Shown piece by piece: positions 7,551-16,088 of a stretch of 43,639 nt of DNA. The stretch's first letter is position 1; every line of letters begins with the position of its first letter. Below the pieces are notes generated by a model that was not told the origin of the DNA, did no database searches, and saw only the letters and a list, made by a program, of their open reading frames with translations. A program made the translations under genes and the position numbers. Origin of the DNA: Sediminispirochaeta sp964394395 (GTDB taxonomy: Bacteria; Spirochaetota; Spirochaetia; DSM-16054; Sediminispirochaetaceae); the NCBI GenBank assembly GCA_964394395.1, contig CAYMWV010000013.1, forward strand, positions 1 to 43,639, written 5' to 3'.

Positions 7551-8745
7551 CGCAATACTCCCTGCGATACCGGGTCTCGGCCATCCGGTAAAAGAGGCTT
7601 TCCAGGACCAGCGCCCCACTCTGATTCCAGGAACGTTTCTTGTTGTAGGCATCTTGAAGATGGTCATTCCAGAGGGCGATTAATTCAGGAGAAGCAGAGC
7701 CGTCAGAGAGCATTTGCCGAAAGTGCTCCGAAAGTTCCTGGAGAAAGGGTTCAAACTGCTCCGGCTTGGATAGCTCATCGACCAGGGCTTCCAGAGTCTC
7801 CACATCGTAGCGATTCTCATCATTCACAAGAGCAAGCAGCTGGTCGGCGGCTTCCCGAAGCCGGTCAAGCCGAACCCCCTTCCAGGCCAGAAAAAAGTGG
7901 CGAAGATTCCGATACTCCTCTTCCACCCTGAATATACGCCCCAAGACCTCCCGGCTCTCCTCTTCCCCCCGGGGGGAGAAGGGGTACTGCCGCACCCGGG
8001 AGAGGATGGTCTGAATGATTCCCCCCTTTCGGGAGGTGAGAAGGAGGATATGACAATGGTTAGGGGGCTCTTCAAGAAGCTTCAGAAGGGCATTTCTGGA
8101 ACTCTCAAGCATCATATCCGCCCCTTCCAGGATGATAAAACGGGGCTGCTCTGAAGACATGCTCTTCGCCCAGTAGGCAACATTTCTTATCTGATCGATA
8201 GGAATATTCTTACCAGGCAGGGAAGCGAGGAGCTTCGATACCTCCCCGCTGTTTGCCTTGACAATCTTGTCCAACGCTCTCCGATCGGGCTCAGGGCCAT
8301 GGGGATCAAGAAGCTCGATCTGCTCCTCCAGCTTCTCAATTCTGCCGGCACATCCCTTTATCTTTCCCTCGTTCCCCTCCCAGAGGACCGAATCAAATCG
8401 GCTGATCAGTTTGCGCAGGGCTCTTATGTAGAGGTAACGGCCAGCCTTGGAGGGGTTCCGTAGGAGAGTATCGCCGCAAGCTGCAATCTCCTCCTCAAAA
8501 TAGCGCCATCCAAGCATGACAGTATAGGGAGATTCCAGGCTTCGCGACTCTTGACAGCGGCGGCAGGGACAGTTCCACTCCCCCTCCCGTTCACAGGAGA
8601 TGACCCGGGCCAGCTCCAGGGCGGTAGAGAGCTTTCCACTGTAGGCTTCTCCGTAGAAAAGGAGAGAGGCAGGAAGGGTGGATGAGGCGATGTCGTTCTG
8701 CAGTAGTTCTACCAGCCGCTTCTGGCCCAGGATATTCTCAAACAC
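7543..8745 (-). CDS. holB: DNA polymerase III clamp-loader subunit, delta prime-like
   Basis: A 400-residue clamp-loader AAA+ protein beginning FENILGQKRLVELLQ, the usual delta-prime/gamma opening. It has a P-loop (GEAYSGKLS, 32-40) and a zinc-binding group C51, C59, C61, C64 as in the delta-prime/gamma zinc module. NALLKLLEEPP is followed by a sensor-1 region and an SRV motif (ILSRVRQYPFSP), the equivalent of the SRC motif with Cys changed to Val. An insert of about 90 residues (84-175) separates the zinc module from the rest of the ATPase. The start codon is GTG and overlaps the end of cvpA by 8 bases. It sits in an operon with murG and the kinase pair, so clamp loading is co-transcribed with cell-wall and signalling genes. 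Confidence 0.85.
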   Translation of the reverse strand: MFENILGQKRLVELLQNDIASSTLPASLLFYGEAYSGKLSTALELARVISCEREGEWNCPCRRCQESRSLESPYTVMLGWRYFEEEIAACGDTLLRNPSKAGRYLYIRALRKLISRFDSVLWEGNEGKIKGCAGRIEKLEEQIELLDPHGPEPDRRALDKIVKANSGEVSKLLASLPGKNIPIDQIRNVAYWAKSMSSEQPRFIILEGADMMLESSRNALLKLLEEPPNHCHILLLTSRKGGIIQTILSRVRQYPFSPRGEEESREVLGRIFRVEEEYRNLRHFFLAWKGVRLDRLREAADQLLALVNDENRYDVETLEALVDELSKPEQFEPFLQELSEHFRQMLSDGSASPELIALWNDHLQDAYNKKRSWNQSGALVLESLFYRMAETRYRREYCGA

Positions 8746-9235
8746 TGTTTTTCCGGATCGCCGTATTCATAAACTCCTGTCCCAGGGGTAGGAGCTTCTC
8801 CAGGATAGGGGAAACCTTACTCCCCTGAAAGAGGGGCTCCAGGTCGAAAAGGGGCTGTATCTTGATCAAAAAATAGAGGAGCAGGAGCAGGATGATTCCC
8901 TCCACTGCTCCCAGAAAAAACCCCAGGGCCTGATCCATCTTTTCCAGGTTGATTTTATCAATCAGCCGATAAAGAGCGCCCTCAAAGAGCTTCATCAAGA
9001 GGTAAGCAAGCAGGAAGATACCGAGGAATGCGGCAATTGGGGTCCAAACGGTCTGGCCCAGATAGTTTTCAAGGAGGGGAGTCACAAGGCCCCCAAAGAT
9101 AATTGCCGCTGCGAGTCCCACAATGAGGGCGGCAAAGGACATAATCTCCGCAACGAAGCCTTTAAAGGTACAACGGATTGCAGCGACCAGAATAATCACC
9201 AAAGCAACAATGTCGACAGCAACAAAACTCATCAT
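8738..9235 (-). CDS. cvpA: CvpA family membrane protein
   Basis: A 165-residue protein with four predicted membrane helices (about 5-25, 28-50, 62-85, 100-125). It has the CvpA family pattern: VDIVALVIILVAAIRCTFKGFVAE at the start and LEKMDQALGFFLGAVEGI in the last third. CvpA proteins sit in the inner membrane and have been linked to colicin V export and envelope stress; the molecular function is not settled. Two adjacent ATG codons follow AAGGAGAG, so the start may be one codon later. The gene lies 16 bases after murG and overlaps holB. Confidence 0.85.
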   Translation of the reverse strand: MMSFVAVDIVALVIILVAAIRCTFKGFVAEIMSFAALIVGLAAAIIFGGLVTPLLENYLGQTVWTPIAAFLGIFLLAYLLMKLFEGALYRLIDKINLEKMDQALGFFLGAVEGIILLLLLYFLIKIQPLFDLEPLFQGSKVSPILEKLLPLGQEFMNTAIRKNSV

Positions 9236-9251
9236 CTCTCTCCTTCTTCGT

Positions 9252-10448
9252 TTATCTCTTTTCCTCTCTCGTTTCGTGATCCCGTTCCAGTGCCGTAAGA
9301 ATCAACCGTGAGATAAGAGCGCCCCCATCCCGGGGACAAAAACGCCGGGCAGCTTCGGCCATCTGCTCAAGCCTTCCGGGGCTATCAAAGAGCTGATAGA
9401 CCATATCTGCCAAATCCCGGGAAGCACCATCTCCTTCCTCCAGTATAAGGGCTGCCCCGCTCCTTGCAAAGAGCCGGGCGTTCCTTATTTGATCCCCCCT
9501 ACTGGCCCCAGTTCCCAGGGGTATCAGAATTGCCGGCGTAGCGGTAACACCATTTTCCCAGAGGGTTCCGGCACCGCTGCGGCTGATTACCAGATCCGCT
9601 GCTGCCAGGAGGTGGGGAAGCTGTTCATGATAAAAGGGGGCGCTAATGTAGCCTACCCTTTGGGAGGGACGATAGAGCTTCTCCCCCATCTGATGGACCA
9701 CAAAAGCCCTTTCCAGAAGCGCATCTAAAGCTCCTTCGATCAATTCATTCACCTGCCGAGCTCCCTGGCTCCCCCCCAGGACAAGAATGAGCGGTTTCCC
9801 CTTCGGAATGCCAAAGAGCAGCCTTCCCTTTTCAGCATCTCCTTCGAGGATCGCCCGGCGCACCGGGTTTCCGGTGGTGCTGCTCTTTCCGGGCTGTTTT
9901 GCTGCCAGTTTCGAGGCAGTTTCTTCATATGCGCAGCAAATGGTATTGGAAAAGCGGGCATTAATCCTGGTGGCAAGCCCGGGGTCCAGGTCAGACTCGT
10001 GGCTGATAACCGGTATTCCCAGACTCTTTGCTGCCAGCACCGGTGGAACAGAAACAAAGCCCCCTTTGGAAAAAAGGAGCGCAGCGCCCTCCCGCTTCAA
10101 GACCCTTCGGGCAGCAAAGAAGGCGGCAACAATACGAAACAGGTCGGTGATATTGCGAAGGCTGAAGTAGCGGCGCAGCTTCCCGGCGGGAATACCGAAA
10201 AAGGGAATCCCCCATTTGTTAACCAGCTCTTCTTCCATCCCACCGGCCTGGCCGATCCAGAAAAAGGTGAGTCCTTCAGCCCCGGGAACCCATTCTCCGG
10301 AGCTTCCTCCGGGGCTTCCTCCAGAGCCATCAATCCCGGTGCCGATCGATTCAGACCACCCTTTTTCCAGCTCCTCCATTACCGCAAAGGCGGGGAAAAC
10401 ATGCCCTCCGGTGCCCCCTCCGGTGAAGGCTATTCTACTTTTCTCCAC
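9252..10448 (-). CDS. murG: MurG, lipid II-forming N-acetylglucosaminyltransferase
   Basis: MurG adds GlcNAc to lipid I at the inner face of the membrane to give lipid II. The 398-residue protein has the N-terminal GGGTGGH loop (10-16), a second glycine-rich region (SKGGFVSVPP), ISHESDLDPG, TGNPVR, LGGSQGA, and the UDP-GlcNAc site ISRSGAGTLWE. A Gly/Ser-rich insert of roughly 20 residues (GTGIDGSGGSPGG, about 36-60) interrupts the N-terminal domain. The start is GTG at 10448, just after AGGGGGGTACAT; an overlapping ATG is out of frame. It is the first gene of the minus-strand operon and is divergent from pstS, with 160 bases between them. Confidence 0.95.
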   Translation of the reverse strand: MEKSRIAFTGGGTGGHVFPAFAVMEELEKGWSESIGTGIDGSGGSPGGSSGEWVPGAEGLTFFWIGQAGGMEEELVNKWGIPFFGIPAGKLRRYFSLRNITDLFRIVAAFFAARRVLKREGAALLFSKGGFVSVPPVLAAKSLGIPVISHESDLDPGLATRINARFSNTICCAYEETASKLAAKQPGKSSTTGNPVRRAILEGDAEKGRLLFGIPKGKPLILVLGGSQGARQVNELIEGALDALLERAFVVHQMGEKLYRPSQRVGYISAPFYHEQLPHLLAAADLVISRSGAGTLWENGVTATPAILIPLGTGASRGDQIRNARLFARSGAALILEEGDGASRDLADMVYQLFDSPGRLEQMAEAARRFCPRDGGALISRLILTALERDHETREEKR

Positions 10449-10524
10449 ATGTACCCCCCTTGCAGGCAGGCTATCACAAAGAAAAATGAAAAAAAAGCTG
10501 GATGCTTGAGTTTTTTTCTGCGAC

Positions 10525-10567
10525 CTAACATTTTTCTAACCTCCTGCTAATATATTTTTAATATAAC
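10525..10567 (+). promoter_or_regulatory. Pho-box-like operator and promoter of the pst-pho operon
   Basis: CTAAC at 10525, CTAAC at 10536 and CTAAT at 10547 lie on an exact 11-bp period. Phosphate-regulator boxes bound by PhoB/PhoP use the same spacing. A -10 box TATAAC (10562-10567) follows 10 bases after the third repeat and no good -35 is present, as expected when the regulator replaces the -35 contact. The predicted start is about 35 bases before the pstS ATG. Confidence 0.6.
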
Positions 10568-10608
10568 TATCTCATTCTTCAAACATTATATTTCCTAGGA
10601 GGAAAAAC

Positions 10609-11616
10609 ATGAAGAAGATTATTGCAATTGCTCTGATGGGCGCCGTTGCTTTCTCCGCCTTTGCTGGTGGAAAGCAGGAAGCGGCCGAGAGCACCGAGAC
10701 CAAGAGTTCCGGCTACAGCTGGATCCTTGCCGATTCCGACGATGAGATGCTCCCCGGGGTAAATCCCCTGGAAGTGAAGGGCGACATCATCGCCATGGGA
10801 AGCTCCACCGTATTCCCCCTCTCCGAGGTTATGGCTGCCCGGTTCCAGGACGAAGGGTATTCAGGTAGCGTCACCATCGACAGCATTGGAAGCGGCGCCG
10901 GATTCGAGCGGTTCTGCGTAGCTGGCGAAAGTGACATTTCTAATGCCAGCCGGCCGATCAAGGATAGCGAAATTGCGGCTGCGAAAGAGATCGGCAGAAA
11001 CCCCATTGAGTTCCGGGTTGGAACCGACGCCCTGGCCGTTGTGGTAAGCAAGGCTAACGATTTCGCCAAAAATGCCACTATGGAAGAGCTGGCACAGATT
11101 TTCGGCGGCGCCAACAAGTGGTCCGAGGTTAACCCCTCCTGGCCCGACAAAGAGATCCTTCGCTTCATCCCCGGTACCGACAGCGGAACCTTCGACTACT
11201 TTGTAGAAGAGGTGTATGACAAGAAGCCGGATACCATTCTGGCAGCCAACAATCTGCAACTCAGCGAAGATGACAACATTCTGGTTCAGGGTGTAGAGGG
11301 AAGCCCCTACGCAATCGCCTTCTTCGGTTACGCCTACTACGAAGAGAACAAAGATATGCTGAATATTCTTGACATCGAGGGTATAGAGGCCAATGCGGCT
11401 AACGTGGACAATAACACATATCCCCTGGCACGGCCCCTCTTCATGTACTCCGATGCAGACATCATGAAGAACAAGCCCCAGGTAGCCGCCTATATCGCCT
11501 ACTACCTCACCTACGTAAACGAGGAGATCGTCGATGCTGGTTACTTCCCATCAGCCCCTGCGGCCCTCAAGAAGGCAAAGCAGAACTGGCTTGATGCCAT
11601 GCAGGGAACCTACTAG
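10609..11616 (+). CDS. pstS: Phosphate ABC transporter substrate-binding protein
   Basis: This is the periplasmic phosphate-binding component of the PstSCAB transporter. The 335-residue protein has a signal peptide (MKKIIAIALMGAVAFSAFA) followed by GGKQEA, a start common in spirochaetes, with no lipobox cysteine. Ligand-binding loops are visible: GSSTVFPLSE, GSGAGFERFC, SDISNASRPI, VGTDALAVVV and IPGTDSGTFDYF. A good ribosome site (AGGAGG) precedes the ATG at 10609. It is the first gene of the phosphate operon and is separated from pstC by a GC-rich hairpin that probably raises pstS expression relative to the membrane genes. Confidence 0.95.
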   Translation: MKKIIAIALMGAVAFSAFAGGKQEAAESTETKSSGYSWILADSDDEMLPGVNPLEVKGDIIAMGSSTVFPLSEVMAARFQDEGYSGSVTIDSIGSGAGFERFCVAGESDISNASRPIKDSEIAAAKEIGRNPIEFRVGTDALAVVVSKANDFAKNATMEELAQIFGGANKWSEVNPSWPDKEILRFIPGTDSGTFDYFVEEVYDKKPDTILAANNLQLSEDDNILVQGVEGSPYAIAFFGYAYYEENKDMLNILDIEGIEANAANVDNNTYPLARPLFMYSDADIMKNKPQVAAYIAYYLTYVNEEIVDAGYFPSAPAALKKAKQNWLDAMQGTY

Positions 11617-11633
11617 GCACATTGAGCAATAAA

Positions 11634-11669
11634 GAGGGCCGGTACGGATTCATTCCGATACCGGCCCTC
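11634..11669 (+). promoter_or_regulatory. Intercistronic hairpin between pstS and pstC
   Basis: An almost perfect 14-bp stem (11634-11647 with 11655-11669, one bulged base) around a 7-base loop. No T run follows, so it is more likely an mRNA-stabilising or partial-attenuation element protecting the pstS message than a full terminator. Confidence 0.7.
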
Positions 11670-11696
11670 GGTATATAGAAAGGAAAGCGAGAAACT

Positions 11697-12605
11697 ATGA
11701 AAGAAAACGAGCTGGCCGGTAAGAAGCGCCCCGCAGAGATGGTGATATCCGGTCTTCTTTTTCTCAGTGCGGCGATCTCCATCTTTATTACCATCGGTAT
11801 CGTCCTGATCCTTGCCCGGGAATCATTTCTCTTCTTTGGCAGTGATGAGGTCGATCTTGTTGAGTTCTTTACCAGCAAGAAGTGGCAGCCCATGATCAAG
11901 GAGTTCGGTGTACTGCCTCTTCTCAACTCCACAATCATGACCAGCACCATCGCCATGATTGTGGCTACCCCTCTGGGGATCTTTGTGGCGATCTTCTTGA
12001 GTGAATACGCCACCGAGAGAGTGCGATCATTCCTTAAACCGATCCTGGAAATCCTTGCAGGAATTCCCACGGTAGTTTACGGCTATTTCGCCCTCACCTT
12101 TATGACCCCCCTGTTGCGCTTCTTTTTTGGGAAGGATACGGTGGAGATCTACAACACCGCCTCCGCCGGAATCGTTATGGGCATACTGATCCTGCCCCTG
12201 GTAACCAGCATGGTAGAGGATGCCTTAAGCTCGGTGCCCGACAGCCTCAGGGAGGGGGCCTACGGCCTGGGCGCTACCAAACTGGAGACTTCGGTTCATG
12301 TGGTACTCCCGGCTGCCTTCTCCGGGATTGCCGCAGCCTTTATTGTGGGCCTTTCCCGGGCCATCGGGGAGACGATGATCGTCGCTCTGGCAGCTGGTGC
12401 GGGACCCAATTTCACCTTCAACCCCTTCAAGGCGGCGGAGACCATGACCGGTTACATTGTTCGAATAAGCGGCGGAGATATCGGGTACGACACCATGGAC
12501 TACAACAGTATCTTCGCCCTGGGGCTTCTGCTCTTTCTTTTCACCCTTACCCTGAACATCATCAGCCGTATCGTGGTGAAGAGATATGAGGAGGTTTACG
12601 AATGA
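11697..12605 (+). CDS. pstC: Phosphate ABC transporter permease PstC
   Basis: A 302-residue inner-membrane permease with six membrane helices and the PstC/PstA pattern: PLLNSTIMTSTIAMIVATPLG, then the ABC-coupling loop with EGAYGLGATK in place of the classic EAAxxxGAsxxxxF, followed by SRAIGETMIVALAAGAG. It pairs with PstA to form the phosphate channel. The ribosome site is weak (AAGGAAAGCGAG). Its TGA overlaps the pstA ATG by four bases (ATGA). Confidence 0.93.
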   Translation: MKENELAGKKRPAEMVISGLLFLSAAISIFITIGIVLILARESFLFFGSDEVDLVEFFTSKKWQPMIKEFGVLPLLNSTIMTSTIAMIVATPLGIFVAIFLSEYATERVRSFLKPILEILAGIPTVVYGYFALTFMTPLLRFFFGKDTVEIYNTASAGIVMGILILPLVTSMVEDALSSVPDSLREGAYGLGATKLETSVHVVLPAAFSGIAAAFIVGLSRAIGETMIVALAAGAGPNFTFNPFKAAETMTGYIVRISGGDIGYDTMDYNSIFALGLLLFLFTLTLNIISRIVVKRYEEVYE

Positions 12606-13846
12606 TCCCCCAGGATGAAACAGTACAGAAACATTTGAAAGATCGCTCCAGGGTCGGTACGATCTGGAAGCTCGCCTTCTACCTCTCCACTGCGGTAGCG
12701 ATAACCTTCCTTATTCTGCTGATCCTCAATATTGTCAATGGAGCCTTCGGTTTTGTTGCTATTGAGAATACCATTGAGCCGGAAAAGCTGGCCATAGATG
12801 GTAGACAGATAGAGGATCTAAAAGAGGATGAGCTTATCGGTATTTTGAAAGATAATCTCTCAACAGGTCTCATCCGGCGATTTAACCATGAAGAAGCTCT
12901 GGATGAGAGGAGTAAATTCGAACTTGTCAGTTTGGTCTATGAACGGGTAGTAGCTCCAACCATTGTGAAAAGCTGGTCCCTTACTGATTCCATCTTTCAG
13001 AAAGATGAGATCTTCTCCTGGCAGCGGGAAAAGTATCCAGATTCAGTTCTGGAGTTTCGTTCCTGGCTCAACCCCCGTTTCATTCGGTCCCCCCAGTCAC
13101 CGGTTCCGGAGTTTGCCGGAATCAGGACAGCCCTCTTTGGCAGTATCTGGATGATTGTGATCACCCTCATTTTTGCCTTTCCCATAGGGGTTGCAGCTGC
13201 AATATATCTGGAGGAGTACGCCGATGATTCCTGGATCACCAGAATTATCCAGGTAAACATCTACAACCTTTCAGGAGTTCCGTCGATTATCTACGGGCTC
13301 CTTGGGCTTGCAGTATTTGTCAGGCTCCTTGAACCTGTCACCAGCGGTGCGATCTTTGAAGCCACCGTCGATGGTGCAACCGCCAGCGGCAGAACCATCC
13401 TCTCTGCAGGGTTGACCCTGGGGCTCTTGATCCTCCCCATTATTATTATCAACAGCCAGGAGGCAATCCGGGCAGTGCCCCAGTCCCTGCGGGACTCCAG
13501 TTACGGTCTGGGAGCAACCAAGTGGCAAACCATTTTGCACCATGTGCTGCCCTCATCCTTCGACAGGATCCTCACCGGAACCATTCTATCGGTATCCAGA
13601 GCGGTTGGAGAGACCGCCCCTCTGGTGGTTGTGGGTGCATCAACCTTTATCTCCGTCGATCCAAGTAATGTTTTTTCCAAGTTTACCACCCTTCCCATAC
13701 AGATCTATCAATGGACCGCCAGACCTCAGGCGGAGTTTAGAAATATTGCAGCGGCGGCAATTATTGCCCTGCTGATTCTGCTCCTGTCAATGAATGCCTT
13801 CGCCATCATTGCAAGGGATAAAATCAGGAAGAAGAGAAAAGGATAA
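12602..13846 (+). CDS. pstA: Phosphate ABC transporter permease PstA with a large extracytoplasmic insert
   Basis: A 414-residue permease. The C-terminal two thirds are ordinary PstA: IRTALFGSIWMIVITLIFAFPIGVAAAIYLEEY, the coupling loop SSYGLGATKWQTILHHVLP and SRAVGETAPLVVVGA. Between the first helix (about 25-47) and the second (about 180-203) there is an insert of about 130 mostly charged residues that should face the periplasm; usual PstA is about 280-300 residues. The insert has no cysteines and no motif I recognise. The gene starts inside the pstC stop codon, which indicates coupled translation. Confidence 0.9.
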   Translation: MIPQDETVQKHLKDRSRVGTIWKLAFYLSTAVAITFLILLILNIVNGAFGFVAIENTIEPEKLAIDGRQIEDLKEDELIGILKDNLSTGLIRRFNHEEALDERSKFELVSLVYERVVAPTIVKSWSLTDSIFQKDEIFSWQREKYPDSVLEFRSWLNPRFIRSPQSPVPEFAGIRTALFGSIWMIVITLIFAFPIGVAAAIYLEEYADDSWITRIIQVNIYNLSGVPSIIYGLLGLAVFVRLLEPVTSGAIFEATVDGATASGRTILSAGLTLGLLILPIIIINSQEAIRAVPQSLRDSSYGLGATKWQTILHHVLPSSFDRILTGTILSVSRAVGETAPLVVVGASTFISVDPSNVFSKFTTLPIQIYQWTARPQAEFRNIAAAAIIALLILLLSMNAFAIIARDKIRKKRKG

Positions 13847-13850
13847 GCAG

Positions 13851-14630
13851 ATGAAGAGTGAAGAGAAAGAGTATATTATCACCATAAAAAACCTGAACCA
13901 GTACTACGGAGACTTTCTTGCGGCGAAGGAGGTTAACCTGGGTTTGGAGATAAACAAGGTAACCGCCCTCATCGGCCCTTCAGGCTGCGGAAAGAGCACC
14001 GTTCTGCGTACCATGAACAGAATGAACGATCTTATCCGGGGTGCCCGGACGGAGGGGAAAATTTTCTTTGAAGGAAAGAACATCTATGAAAAAGATGTGG
14101 ACCCTGTAGAAGTACGGCGCAAAATCGGAATGGTCTTTCAAAAGCCGAACCCCTTCCCCAAGAGTATCTATGAGAATATTGCCTGGGGGGCAAAAATAAA
14201 CGGCTTTCATGGGGATATGGACGAACTGGTGGAGACGAGCCTGAAAAAAACAGCCCTTTGGGATGAAGTAAAGGATAAGTTGAAGCAGAATGCACTCAGC
14301 CTCTCGGGGGGGCAACAGCAGCGGCTCTGTATCGCCAGAGCTATTGCTGTCCAGCCCTCGGTTCTCCTGATGGATGAGCCGGCATCCGCCCTGGATCCGA
14401 TCTCCACTGCAAAGATTGAAGATCTGATTGATGAGCTGAAACAGTCCTACACCATTGCGATCGTGACCCATAATATGCAGCAGGCTGGGCGTATCTCTGA
14501 TTACACTGGCTTCTTTATGGTGGATGAAAACCGCTCCGGTTTTCTCGTGGAGATGGGGGAAACAGAGCATATATTCTTCAACCCCTCCGATGAGAGGACG
14601 GAAGCGTACATTTCCGGTAGATTCGGTTGA
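13851..14630 (+). CDS. pstB: Phosphate ABC transporter ATP-binding protein
   Basis: The 259-residue ATPase drives phosphate uptake through PstC/PstA. It has Walker A GPSGCGKST, the PstB-specific DLIRGARTEGKI region, Q-loop VFQKPNPFP, signature LSGGQQQR, Walker B VLLMDEPASALDP and the switch histidine (IVTHNM). An in-frame reading starts 19 codons earlier inside pstA, but the ATG at 13851 follows AAAGGAT and fits the family start. It lies four bases after pstA. Confidence 0.95.
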   Translation: MKSEEKEYIITIKNLNQYYGDFLAAKEVNLGLEINKVTALIGPSGCGKSTVLRTMNRMNDLIRGARTEGKIFFEGKNIYEKDVDPVEVRRKIGMVFQKPNPFPKSIYENIAWGAKINGFHGDMDELVETSLKKTALWDEVKDKLKQNALSLSGGQQQRLCIARAIAVQPSVLLMDEPASALDPISTAKIEDLIDELKQSYTIAIVTHNMQQAGRISDYTGFFMVDENRSGFLVEMGETEHIFFNPSDERTEAYISGRFG

Positions 14631-14700
14631 TCGGTACTGAAAAGGCAGATCACCTTCACTATACTTTCGACAGGAATTGAAAAGAAAGAGGAACGAGAAA

Positions 14701-15363
14701 ATGAAAGAGATGAGAAAACATTATCATGACGCCATAGCTGAGGTTGACAGGGATATTCTGACCATGGGTGCCCATGTGGAGGAATCGATAAGGAATGCCA
14801 TGCAGGCCTTGGTGGATCAGGATGAATACATTGCCCAACAGGTCATTTCCGGGGATGATGTGATCAATAGGCTGGAAGTTGCGATAGAGAATAAACTTAC
14901 CATCCTCATTGCAACCGAGCAGCCTGTGGCGGGAGATCTGCGGCACATCATTACCAGTCTCAAGATTATCAGTCAGCTGGAGCGAATGGGGGACCATGCG
15001 GTCCATATTGCCAAGGCGGCAAAAAGGATGGCCGGGGAAAGTTACATCAAACCCCTCATTGATCTGCCGAAAATGGCCGAGGTGGGAATCACCATGCTCC
15101 ACAACGTCCTTACCGCCTTTGCGGAAAGCAACAAAGAGCAGGCCATCGAGATGGCAAAAATGGATGATAGAATTGACGAACTCCATAACCAGGTGTGGCG
15201 GGAACTTCTCACCTACATGATGCAGGATGTAAAAAACATCAATCAGGCGACAAGTCTCCTCTTTGTTTCCCGCTTTCTTGAACGGTTTGGCGATCACTCA
15301 ACCAATATCAGTGAGTGGATTGTCTACGACGCTACCGGTGACCATATCGAGCTCAATCAATAA
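14701..15363 (+). CDS. phoU: Phosphate signalling protein PhoU
   Basis: PhoU connects the Pst transporter to the PhoR kinase and keeps the Pho response off when phosphate is plentiful. The 220-residue protein shows the two PhoU three-helix repeats, including ILTMGAHVEESIRNAM and the metal-binding-type motifs ERMGDHAVHIAKA and ERFGDHSTNISEW (E-x-x-GDH, one per repeat). I place the start at the ATG at 14701 after AGAGG; an in-frame TTG at 14677 is possible. A 70-base gap separates it from pstB and 19 bases from the next gene. Confidence 0.93.
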   Translation: MKEMRKHYHDAIAEVDRDILTMGAHVEESIRNAMQALVDQDEYIAQQVISGDDVINRLEVAIENKLTILIATEQPVAGDLRHIITSLKIISQLERMGDHAVHIAKAAKRMAGESYIKPLIDLPKMAEVGITMLHNVLTAFAESNKEQAIEMAKMDDRIDELHNQVWRELLTYMMQDVKNINQATSLLFVSRFLERFGDHSTNISEWIVYDATGDHIELNQ

Positions 15364-15382
15364 GGGATTCTGGAGGTGTGTG

Positions 15383-16081
15383 GTGGCTCATGAGAAGATT
15401 TTAGTTGTAGATGATGAACAGGATATTCTGGAATTGCTGAGCTACAACCTTGAGCGGGAAGGGTATAGTGTTATCCCGGTGGAGACGGGAGAAGCTGCTG
15501 TAGAAAAAGCATCCTCCCAGAAGCCGGACCTGATTATCCTTGACCTCATGCTTCCGGGGATAGATGGTGTTGAAGTTTGCCGCCGGCTGAGGTCCCGGGA
15601 GATGATAAAGGATATTCCTATCATCATGCTCACTGCAAAGAGCGAAGACTCGGATGTAATTACTGGATTGGAAGTTGGGGCCGATGATTATGTAGCAAAA
15701 CCCTTCAGCCCCAAGGTGCTCATTGCACGAATCAGAACCCAGCTCCGTCGTAAACAGAGCCGGGAATTACCGGCCAAGGAAGAGCCTCTTATCTTTATTC
15801 ATGATATCGTGATAGACACGGTGAGACATGAAGTAAAAGCTGGTGACCATGTAACTGATCTTAGCGTAACAGAGTTCTCCATCCTGGAGTTCTTGGCCCG
15901 CAACCCTGGCTGGGTCTTTTCCAGAAGTCAAATAATCGGAGCCGTCAAGGGGGAAGATTATCCGGTTACCGAACGCTCCGTGGATGTGCAGATTCTGGGA
16001 TTAAGAAAGAAGCTGGGAGAGAAGGGAGACTATATTGAGACTGTCCGGGGGGTTGGCTACAGGATGAAAGAATCCTTATAA
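15383..16081 (+). CDS. phoB: OmpR/PhoB-family response regulator (phosphate regulon)
   Basis: A 232-residue regulator. The receiver has the acidic pair in VVDDEQD, phosphoacceptor D54 in IILDLMLPG and K106 in YVAKPF. The C-terminal winged helix ends with ERSVDVQILGLRKKLGEKGDYIETVRGVGYR, typical of PhoB. The start GTG at 15383 lies 6 bases after GGAGG; a second GTG one codon earlier is too close to it. The gene lies between phoU and a PhoR-type kinase, which supports the phosphate assignment. The 11-bp repeats at 10525-10551 are its likely binding site. Confidence 0.92.
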   Translation: MAHEKILVVDDEQDILELLSYNLEREGYSVIPVETGEAAVEKASSQKPDLIILDLMLPGIDGVEVCRRLRSREMIKDIPIIMLTAKSEDSDVITGLEVGADDYVAKPFSPKVLIARIRTQLRRKQSRELPAKEEPLIFIHDIVIDTVRHEVKAGDHVTDLSVTEFSILEFLARNPGWVFSRSQIIGAVKGEDYPVTERSVDVQILGLRKKLGEKGDYIETVRGVGYRMKESL

Positions 16082-16088
16082 TAGGCCG

